A program made the translations under genes and the position numbers. Shown in pieces: positions 35,511-43,700 of a stretch of 64,000 nucleotides of DNA. Each line of letters begins with the position of its first letter. Position 1 is the first letter of the stretch. Below the pieces are notes generated by a model. The model had not been told where the DNA came from. It made no database searches and was given only the letters and a program-made list of their open reading frames with translations. This DNA is from Holophagae bacterium (GTDB taxonomy: Bacteria > Acidobacteriota > Holophagae > Acanthopleuribacterales > Acanthopleuribacteraceae): assembly GCA_030429565.1 (NCBI GenBank), contig JAUIFE010000033.1, positions 35,591-99,590 of the forward strand. Direction: 5' to 3'.

Positions 35511-37280
35511 CTAAGCTCCTTTCGAGAGGCTTTCGATGTGGTCCCGAAATGCGGCCCAGTCTGGTTTGCGGTTCTGTTTGGTGTAGACCTTTTTTAGTGC
35601 GCGTAAAATGCGCGGAATCGGCTCGTCAATCTCGTGACGGCGGCAGAGTAAGGCCGCCTGCTCGTAGGCTTGGCTCGCGGGCTCCCATCCTTTCAACTTG
35701 ACACAGGCCGCCGCGTGCCGTTCCAGCGCGGCGATTTGCGAAGGGCGGTCATTCAGCAGCTCGGCCACGTGGGCGGCGGTGACATAGGAACGTGCCGACT
35801 CCTCCCAGTTGCCGGCGCGAAAGGCCGCTTCGCCATGATTTTTGGTGACGTGAAACAGCACGTAGGGATTGAGGCTATCGACCGCCGGCGCCAAGGCGGG
35901 CCGGTAAAGATCGCGCGCCGTTTCCCATTCGTGCCGCCGTAGGTAAATGTCGGCCTTACCCGCTCGGGCAAAGGCGACCATATCCCAGTGTTCGGTTTCT
36001 TCGAAGAAGGCGGCGGCCTGATCGAAACGTTCGCATGCCAAGGCCTGGCGTCCTTCAACGCCGTCGCGGATCGCAAGGGTCAGCAAGGTAATCATGCGCT
36101 CGTGTTCGCCCGTTTCCGGGTCGGCCACCATCGCTTCTTCCGATTCGCGTCGTGCCGCCTCGCTGAGGTCCAGAGCCTGGAATTGGACGTGGTCCAGCTC
36201 TGGTAATAGCGGCCGAACCGTGCGCTCCTGTTCGCGCTCGTTCATCCGTCGCGCCTCATCCACCGCCGGCGCGTAGCCCGCCACCAACCGCAGCGGTGTG
36301 TCGCTTTGGTAGGCCGGCCAATCGGCCGTGGCTTCCAATAAGTCTTGCCAGGCTTCAGGTGCGTCGTTGCTCGCCGGGATCAGCACGAACACGAAGTGGT
36401 GGTCGCCCTCCTCCGGCAGATTGCTCATACAGTAATCGAAGAAGGACCGTAACCGTTCGGCCGCCGGGATGGTGCGGTCCGTAATGGCCGCGGGCGGCGC
36501 CGGCTTTTCCGGGTTCAAGCGAGCGATTAATTGTTCCGTTGGTTCTTGGCTGGGGTTGTCGACCGCCTCGCGCAGTGCACTGGGGACGTGGTTCTCTAGA
36601 AAAGTGTCAATTTCCTGGAGGAATTCCGCTTCGTTACGCGCACCGACCGGGGCGAGCGTTGGCCGTTGATCCTCAGCCGGCGTGTCGGGCACCTCAGGTG
36701 GGGCCGCCGCCCGCTTGGCAACGGGGATTTCCGGCGTATTGATCTCGGGCGCCGTTGCGCCCACCGGGACTGGTTGCGGCGCCGCCTCGAGCGACGCCGC
36801 CGAGGCACGTGGTGCTTTGGGGCCCGGTGCTAATTTGGCCGGGTCGAATGGCGCCGCCGGTGCTGTCGGCACTTGCGGGCGACGCCGCCGGCCGATGGGG
36901 TTGCGCGGTTTGGCCGCCGTGTCGGCGATCGGCCGTTTCGGCCCACTCGGTAGTTTGGCCGGCATGGGGGGCCGTTGTTTGGCCGGCGGTTCTGATGGCT
37001 CGAGTTTGGCCATGGCTGCTTGCAAGTCGAGCCATTGCAAGTACTCGCGGTAGGCCAGCGCCAAGCGATGCGCCAAATGATCCAAATACTGATCGGCATT
37101 GCTGAACGGCTCGGCCGAGATGAAGAACAAATCGTTTTGGTTGCCGCGATCCATGTCTTGCGTCAGTTTGGTCAAGGCGCCTTGTTCAAACGGTGTGCCT
37201 GCCGCGAGGTGCATTGTTTTGCTTTTTTGGTCGATAAAATCAAGTACCGGGTCGCGTAAGGCGCTTATCAAGCTTTGCAT
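35511..37280 (-). CDS. TPR protein between vgrG and rhs, cassette 1 (putative effector adaptor)
   Basis: A 589-residue cytoplasmic-type protein. The N-terminal 90 residues (MQSLISALRDPVLDFIDQKSK...DMDRGNQNDLFFI) are conserved with the cassette 2 copy. Residues about 95-200 are a Pro/Ala-rich, low-complexity linker. About 240-360 is a mixed alpha/beta region with DHHFVFVLIPASNDAPEAWQ, and the last 200 residues are TPR-like helices (FDQAAAFFEETEHWDMVAFARAGKADIYLRR). It starts 11 bp after vgrG and ends 2 bp before the rhs ATG. It is not DUF1795/Eag, DUF4123 or DUF2169 by eye. Position suggests an adaptor or chaperone loading Rhs onto VgrG. Confidence 0.8.
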   Translation of the reverse strand: MQSLISALRDPVLDFIDQKSKTMHLAAGTPFEQGALTKLTQDMDRGNQNDLFFISAEPFSNADQYLDHLAHRLALAYREYLQWLDLQAAMAKLEPSEPPAKQRPPMPAKLPSGPKRPIADTAAKPRNPIGRRRRPQVPTAPAAPFDPAKLAPGPKAPRASAASLEAAPQPVPVGATAPEINTPEIPVAKRAAAPPEVPDTPAEDQRPTLAPVGARNEAEFLQEIDTFLENHVPSALREAVDNPSQEPTEQLIARLNPEKPAPPAAITDRTIPAAERLRSFFDYCMSNLPEEGDHHFVFVLIPASNDAPEAWQDLLEATADWPAYQSDTPLRLVAGYAPAVDEARRMNEREQERTVRPLLPELDHVQFQALDLSEAARRESEEAMVADPETGEHERMITLLTLAIRDGVEGRQALACERFDQAAAFFEETEHWDMVAFARAGKADIYLRRHEWETARDLYRPALAPAVDSLNPYVLFHVTKNHGEAAFRAGNWEESARSYVTAAHVAELLNDRPSQIAALERHAAACVKLKGWEPASQAYEQAALLCRRHEIDEPIPRILRALKKVYTKQNRKPDWAAFRDHIESLSKGA

Positions 37281-37291
37281 GGCGACCCCCG

Positions 37292-39532
37292 CTAGTTAAT
37301 CATGACCAAGCCGCCGGAGACCTTGTGGGTGCCGACACTGGTCGAGGTGATTTCGATCGCTTGGATTTGGATGTCTTTCGGTGTGATCGTAATCGAGTTG
37401 TTCCCGCATTGCATGATCACTTCTTTATCCGCCGAGATGGTGACACTTTTTCCGTGTATTTCCACCTTATCTTCAGCTATTAAGCTGTAACTCTTCGCCT
37501 CGTTTTTATAGGCTTCGCCGATGTGAACCGTGCGGCCGCCGTCCACCTTGAGATAGTCGTTGCCCCCGATCCATTTAATGTCGTCCTTGTGCACGTCCAG
37601 GTAGCGATCGCTGCCCGACACCGATATTTCCCAACCGCTTCTGTAAACACTGATGCCGGTGCCGCCCACCGTCGTGATCATGTCGCCCGTGTTGACTTCG
37701 GTGTAGTAGTCGCCCTTTTTGACCGTGACGCACCGGTCGCCTTCCTCCACTTCGGTGATCTCATCCTTGCGCGTCCAGCGCGATGAAAAGCCTTCAACGT
37801 AGAAACGCGAGTCCTTGTTGACAGAAACGGTTTTGTTGCCGCCGACGGATTCACCGGCATCGGCGCCGACCGTCAGCGTGTGGTTGTTGAGGACCAGGGT
37901 ATTCATGTCTTTTTGTGCGCGCAAATCGAGCAGTTCCGCGCCGTCGCGGTCATCGAAAAGGATGTGGTTGTCTTTAATCGTCTTAATAATGTTTTGGTAC
38001 TTGCGCGCACTCGAAAGCGGCGGTGTGTTGGTTTTGTTGTAAACGCGGCCGTTGATGACTGGATGGGCCGGGTTCCCATCGATGAAACTCACCAAGACCT
38101 CGTGCCCGACGCGTGGGATCCATTGAATGCCGTAATCTTTGCCCGCATAGCCGTTGGCCACGCGCACCCACATCGACGCTTTATCGTCCTTCGGATTGGT
38201 TTTATCCCAGTGGAAGTGCAGTTTGCAGCGACCCAGCTCGTCCGTGTAGATTTCACTGCCGGCCGGGCCCACCACCGTTGCCGTCTGTTGGCTGGTAACC
38301 ATTGGCACCGGTGTTTTGCGGGCCGGTCGAAAGGTGCTTTCCATTGGCACTGCTTTAAGTGTGACCGTGTAGTCGCGCTGGTGAACCGACATCGTCATCG
38401 AAGTGACCAGCCAGGCTCCGTTATAGCGATCGATCCAGTGGTTTTTAAGACTGAACTTGTAGCCTGCTTGGAGTGAGCGCGACGTGGAAACCGCAAAGGC
38501 TACCTGATGCGCCGTTTGGGATTCTTCCAACATGGTTTCGCACAGCATGTTCGCCGTCTTGTCCATCGCTGGTACTGCACCTTGCGCTTTGTCCGCATAT
38601 TCGCGCGTGTGTTCGTAGTGTTCCAGCTCTGGGATCTGGTCCGGCTTGGCCGCCTTTTTCTCGCGCAGCCAATCCGTCGTCGGTGTTTCGTAGCCGTAGT
38701 CGTTGAGGGTAAAGCGATTGGGGCCGACGCAGCGCTGCAAGTAAAAATCAAACAGCGTTTCTTCGAAACCCTCTTTGTGATACGCCGATTTGTCTTCGCT
38801 GTACACCAGCGCGCGGTGCGGCCCAACCCAGGGAATATCGGCCATGTCGTCGCACAAAATCAGGCTGTCGTCTTCATGGTCGAAGTAAAACCACACGCCT
38901 GCTTCTTCCAATAGGCGTGTGACAAAGGCGTAATCGGTTTCGCGGTATTGGACAAAGTAGCGGCTTTCCTGATACGGCCGTGGCGGGACTTTGGCCGGCG
39001 CCGGTTCTTGGCCGGCCTGCGTTTTGTTGTCGTTGTGCGGTTTCTCTTCTTCTTTGTTGATTTTTTTGCGTGAGTATTTGATGCCGTGTTCTTTGAGAAC
39101 CGTCTCAACCACCTTAAAAAGATCCTCTTCGCTTGTGTAACTAAACACCCGTGAATTGTATTTCTTGGTTAACAGCCACAGCTTGGGTTGGATCTCGATG
39201 CGGTAATTGTAGTGGCAATCAACACCTGCTTTTTCTTTGAGGTTCCCAAAGCAGGTATTGGCTTTTGTGAATGCCGTAATAATGCCGGTAAAGGTTTTCT
39301 TGAGCCCCAATTGATCACCGACTTGAAGGGTAAACTGCGCCGTTTTGCCGAGGAAATCGTCGAAGAGCAAGTCTTCTTGTTTGGCCGTAACGCGCAAGCT
39401 GTACTTGGCACAGCCCGAAATGTGTTGTTCGCCCTGTAATGCGTGAATTTGGAACGTTTTGTCGTCGTCGTACTGCTTTTCTTTGGGACCCGTATTGGGC
39501 GTGAGCCACAACAAGTCGTGTTTGCCAGTCAT
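37292..39532 (-). CDS. vgrG: VgrG spike protein, cassette 1
   Basis: A 746-residue VgrG/TssI, the trimeric needle tip of a type VI-like injection apparatus. ATG 39532 is chosen for AGGAG 6 bp upstream and because cassette 2 starts at the same residue; the frame is open to 39730. The N-terminal gp27-like part includes YRIEIQPKLWLLTKKYNSRVF and YVQYRETDYAFVTRLLEEAGVWFYF-type segments. It is followed by the OB fold region (IQWIPRVGHEVLVSFIDGNP) and a gp5-like beta-helix with repeated V-rich strands. No extra enzymatic C-terminal domain. First gene of a vgrG-TPR-rhs operon. Confidence 0.93.
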   Translation of the reverse strand: MTGKHDLLWLTPNTGPKEKQYDDDKTFQIHALQGEQHISGCAKYSLRVTAKQEDLLFDDFLGKTAQFTLQVGDQLGLKKTFTGIITAFTKANTCFGNLKEKAGVDCHYNYRIEIQPKLWLLTKKYNSRVFSYTSEEDLFKVVETVLKEHGIKYSRKKINKEEEKPHNDNKTQAGQEPAPAKVPPRPYQESRYFVQYRETDYAFVTRLLEEAGVWFYFDHEDDSLILCDDMADIPWVGPHRALVYSEDKSAYHKEGFEETLFDFYLQRCVGPNRFTLNDYGYETPTTDWLREKKAAKPDQIPELEHYEHTREYADKAQGAVPAMDKTANMLCETMLEESQTAHQVAFAVSTSRSLQAGYKFSLKNHWIDRYNGAWLVTSMTMSVHQRDYTVTLKAVPMESTFRPARKTPVPMVTSQQTATVVGPAGSEIYTDELGRCKLHFHWDKTNPKDDKASMWVRVANGYAGKDYGIQWIPRVGHEVLVSFIDGNPAHPVINGRVYNKTNTPPLSSARKYQNIIKTIKDNHILFDDRDGAELLDLRAQKDMNTLVLNNHTLTVGADAGESVGGNKTVSVNKDSRFYVEGFSSRWTRKDEITEVEEGDRCVTVKKGDYYTEVNTGDMITTVGGTGISVYRSGWEISVSGSDRYLDVHKDDIKWIGGNDYLKVDGGRTVHIGEAYKNEAKSYSLIAEDKVEIHGKSVTISADKEVIMQCGNNSITITPKDIQIQAIEITSTSVGTHKVSGGLVMIN

Positions 39533-39938
39533 GGGGAACTCCTCAAGGAGGATCGGGCGCACCGCGGCAACCCGACCGAAGCCGATTAAAATGAGAATGA
39601 TGGAGATGTTGTTGCAAAGGCATGGCAACCTAACCGTTCCCGTGACCGGCGGTTCATAACGGCCGAAGCGGTCTTTGCCTGCGCCCGCAAGGCGCTCATA
39701 GCGGGGGAAAGGGGGGGTCGCTGACGACAAGTCGGTTTATAGGGAGCGACTTGCGTTTTTGGCTGGGGTGTTAGGGAAGCGCGGGACCGGCTCGGTTGCG
39801 ATAGGCGACCAAAACCGTGGACGATACATCGATAAGACAACCCGGCCGGGCTTTAACGCACCCATGGTGCCGGAAAATCAGATAAACACGAGAGCTTGCA
39901 ACGGTGGTACCAGCTTTGAAAAATAGCGCTTTAAGCAC

Positions 39939-40043
39939 AAGTGTTTTGAATATATACACTTACGGCATGGCGATGCCATGTGACCCTGTCGAAATATCGA
40001 CACTGACCAAATGTTGACAGTCTGAGGTGTTGTTATATTGACA
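39939..40043 (-). promoter_or_regulatory. Triple TGTYRA motif region, vgrG cassette 1
   Basis: On the minus strand three related 9-mers occur: TGTCAATAT (40043-40035), TGTCAACAT (40019-40011) and TGTCGATAT (40002-39994). The last is part of a TGTCGA-N4-TCGACA dyad. An inverted repeat AAGTGT/ACACTT lies at 39939-39961. The same arrangement is found upstream of the second vgrG despite wide divergence around it. Likely binding sites for a transcription factor, about 460 bp from the vgrG ATG; the factor is unknown. Confidence 0.5.
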
Positions 40044-40153
40044 GTTGGGCCCGCCACCCCGCTTGTTTTCCGATAAAGCATCGGTTTGTTTGGTGGGTGG
40101 TGGCCGTCCTCGGCGTGGACCTTAAAAAGGGTTCGTTCGCTGTGTCGGCATGC

Positions 40154-40207
40154 GCGTCGTTCGTGCGTGGTTTGATGTCCGCGTCGTTCGCGGGTTGTTT
40201 GATATCC
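40154..40207. repeat. 27-bp tandem duplication
   Basis: Two adjacent 27-bp units (40154-40180 and 40181-40207), each beginning gcgtcgttcg and ending in tttgatgtcc or tttgatatcc, with few mismatches. Non-coding. A third partial unit may follow (gcgccgcatcg). Confidence 0.6.
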
Positions 40208-40454
40208 GCGCCGCATCGCGTTTTCTCGCTGGTGATACTGTAGAGCAAATATGTGGCCATCCGTTGGGGGACAACGGGTTTGTTGTGAATGATGGTTGGT
40301 GGGGAAGGAGAGAGGCGGCCGTGGAAATCGTCTGTCTCCGCCCCACACGACGCATCCGCCAATGCCAAAAACCCGCTTGACCCTATGGCCACTGACTGCA
40401 GCTTGTGCGCGCCGCCGACACCGCCTTGCACGTCGTCGTCGGCTCTGCCAATCG

Positions 40455-40728
40455 GATCGAGCCGGTGCAGCCCGTTTTCGTGGTTCAGTTGACCGTCGAT
40501 TCGTCGCCGATCGTTGCTTTGCGCATTGCAGCGAGTTGGCGATGCTTAACCTTGCCGGTTTAGCGGGCGGACGCCGCACCTTGACCGTGCGGGCCCGCGA
40601 TCAAAACGGCAATGGGGGGACCGACCTTGGCGACATGGGTCACGGTGCAGTTGGCGCCCGTGAACCTGTTGCCGCGCCGGCCGAATCCCGATTCTGGGTT
40701 GGTGTTGCTAAACGCCGTGCACCGTTAA
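40455..40728 (+). pseudogene. Decayed 3' end of a carboxypeptidase gene
   Basis: Matches the 3' end of the M14 carboxypeptidase (30196-30514): 'gagccggtgcagcccg', 'cttaaccttgccggt', 'gcgggcggacgcc' and 'gggcccgcgatcaaaacgg' occur in the same order. In frame it still reads LNLAGLAGGRRTLTVRARDQNGN, but the middle is shortened and frames are broken. The peptidase domain is absent. It ends in a TAA overlapping the rhs stop, exactly like the intact gene. It is the scar of the duplication that made cassette 2. Confidence 0.8.
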
Positions 40729-43700
40729 AACACGAAAATATCCACCTTTCCTTTGGCGTAATCCCAAACCTTTTGATCGACTTGCCCGCCGTAAACCCAG
40801 ATTTGCGGTCGCGTCGCCCCGGCTTTTTTGGCCAACATGGGACCGGTTCGGTCGATGAATTGTTTCATTTCCGGTGTGAGCTTGACCATCTTGGCCGTGG
40901 TGAATTTGGCGTGGTCGGGCATTTTGCCTTCGTTTTTGAAAAAATCTTTCCAATACTTGTGGCGTGCCCGCCCTTCTGTCACGTTTTTGGTGCGCTGATA
41001 CCAACTCTCGAAATCCATGGCCTTGGTGCCTTTGCGGTCCTTGTAGGCCTCGTACTTCTGTTGCATGCTTTCTTTACAGAAGCCGAGCGGATCGACCCAG
41101 CGATTGGTATTAGGCGCATACAGATACGCGTTAAGCCCGCCTGCCAAACCGATCGGATCTTGGCTACAAAAACGTCCGTTTTCCGGGTCGTAATAACGGT
41201 TGAGATTGTAATGTAAGCCGCTTTCTTGGTCGAAATACTGACCCTGGAGACGGAACGGATTGTCGAAGCGACCGCATTCGACCGCGTGTGTGCCGCCCCA
41301 AGTGTCGTAGCTCGCCGACCACTGAACCCGTCCGCGTGCGTCGCTCACTTCCCAGGGGGTGCCGACTTGATCGACATGAAAGTAGAAGGTTTCGTCGTCG
41401 CGGATGGCGGTCAGTGGAATGCAACTTTCGGGTTCGTGGAAAAACCAGCGCTGCGTGTCGTCCTGTTCTTCCATCAGGAGGGAAAGTCGGTCCCAATAGA
41501 AAACCGTCTCTTCATCATCGGTGGTTTTGCGGATGCGGCGACCTAGCGCATCGTAGGCATAGGTTGTGCGTCGGCCTTCATGGGTACAGGCAATCATTTG
41601 ATCCAAGGCGTTGTACTCAAAAGTTGTTGTTTCCGTTTGCGTTGCGCCGCGTCGGCGTTCGATGAGGTTGCCGCGTGCATCGTAAGCGTAGGCTTGGTCC
41701 TTGAACTGCTGTAACCGGTTACCGCGACTGTCGCCGATGATGTTACCCGCGCGATCATGAGCCAGAACCAAGTCGCCGCCCAGGGCCGGCGGTTGCATTA
41801 CCCGGACCGGGAAGTCCGAGCGGTCGTAGCAAAAGCGCGTGGTTCCACGTTTGGCGTCTTCGCGGGTGACCAAGTTGCCGACATGATCGTAGTCGAAGCG
41901 GCGTTCGTTGAGTAAATCCCAGCGAAGCGGTTGTTTGTGGACCCGCTGCTGATTTATGCGACCGGCGGCGTCATATTCGGTGAGGCCGATCAAACCGTTG
42001 CCAAAGTGACGTTCGCGCTCGCGGCCGAGTCGGTCACGGGTGACCGAAGCCAAGCAGTGATCTTCTAGATGGACGGCCGTCCAATCACCCGAGTGATCGC
42101 GTTTAATGTTAACCCGCTTCCCATTGGGCAGCTCTTTGCCGATGAGGTTGCCGACGGCGTCGTAGTGGAAAAAGAGGGGTTCGTCGTCTTGCCACTCCTC
42201 AATCAGGTTGCCGAGCGCGTCGTATCGGAAGGAAAGGTGCCGTTCTTTGTTGAGTGCCGAAATCAGGTTGCCGGCGTGGTCGTATTCATAACGACTGTTG
42301 GTTTTGGAACCGTCGCGGGGATCTTCGGCACAAACCGTGATGAGGTTGTCCAAGGCGTCGTATTCGTAGTTAAGAAGGGTTTGGCCAGGCTCTTCGCGAA
42401 CGAGCAAACGGTTGGCAGCGTCGTACTGAAAACAGTGTCGGCGACCGTCAAAGCCGACGCGTTCGACCAGGTTTTCGGCACCGTCGTAGGCAAACGTCAT
42501 GCTTTCGCCTTCTTCGTTGTCCAAGCGAATCAGGTTCCGTTCGTTGTCGTAGTGATAACGGATCACCGTTCCATCCGGGTTGGTCTGTGATTGGGGTTGG
42601 CGCAAGCCGGCATAGTCATAGCGGGTCACGCGACCGCCGCGATCGCAGTGTTTCCAAATATCGTTGGCGGCGGTCCAGAAAAACAATTCACTTGTGCCGT
42701 CGGGGAACAGCACGCGCGTCGGTCGGCCCATGGCGTCGTTTTCAAAACGAAGGACCTCGCCGTCAGGTTGCCTTTGTTCAATGAGATTGCCGTCGTGGTC
42801 AAATTTTTGTCGGGTGATACCACCGTTGGTGTGCACAATCATGACGTTATCGCCGGCGCTGTTCCAATGACGCACTTCCTGTGTGCCGTCGGCATAAGTG
42901 GTGCGCGTACGATTGCCACGGCGGTCATTTTCATAAAAGGTAACGCTGTTGTGCGGGTCCCAAGTGGCAACTTCAGCGCCACGCGCATTGTATTCGGTGA
43001 GCCAGGCGTTGCCCGCGCGATCCTGAATAAAATCCGGCAAGCCATCGTGGCGATAGGCCGGCAGCGTGCTACCGCCCATCGGGTCGATGACTTGCACCAA
43101 ACGCCCCATGTCGTCGTACAAATATTCGGTTTTGCGATCAAGTGCGTCGATCACCATCACCAGGTTGCCGATTTTGTCATAACGATAGGCGGTGGTATTG
43201 CCGTTGCCGTCTCGCTCGCTGATGATGTTCCCCGCTTCATCCCAGGCGACCAGCTCTTGATGACCGAGCACATTGGTCACCGCGACGAGACGTTCGTCTA
43301 AGTACCACTGGAATTGGTAGCGATAGTTTCCGTGGTCGCCCCACGTCGACTGGCAACGAGCATGAATATCGTAGCGGTCCCATTCAAAGTAAAAATTGAA
43401 GCCGGTTTTCAGGGTGCGGCGAATCAGGACATGGTTGCGGTAATCGTAGCGTTCGCAAGCGTTAATGCGATCAAAAGCAGCCGTTAAGTTGCCCTCGTCG
43501 TCATAGCTGTAACGGGCGAAAGGGATGGCTTGGTAGGGCTCTGTCTCCTCTCGTTCGGCATGGTGGTACCAGCTACCGCTGGGAATGAAACCGGCGATAA
43601 AACCTTGGTCGTTCCAGTCGACGCGGAACCCGCGTCCGTGGTCGCCATGGCAGCCCGACCAACGACCGTGATCGTCGCGTTCGAAGTGATAGAAGTTTTC

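Larger units (their letters stand above)
39533..40454. other. Non-coding region upstream of vgrG, cassette 1
   Basis: About 920 bp without a credible gene. It holds the conserved promoter-region motifs (39939-40043) and a 27-bp tandem duplication (40154-40207). A 233-codon arginine-rich frame crossing it is a composition artefact. Confidence 0.5.

Noticed and set aside
39878..40579. 233-codon arginine-rich minus-strand frame upstream of vgrG
   Set aside because: No ribosome site, no protein-like pattern, and it crosses the tandem repeat and the conserved promoter motifs.
40296..41216. 306-codon plus-strand frame
   Set aside because: Part of it reads the carboxypeptidase remnant, but it continues through the opposite strand of rhs and has no start signal; it is a remnant joined to a shadow frame.
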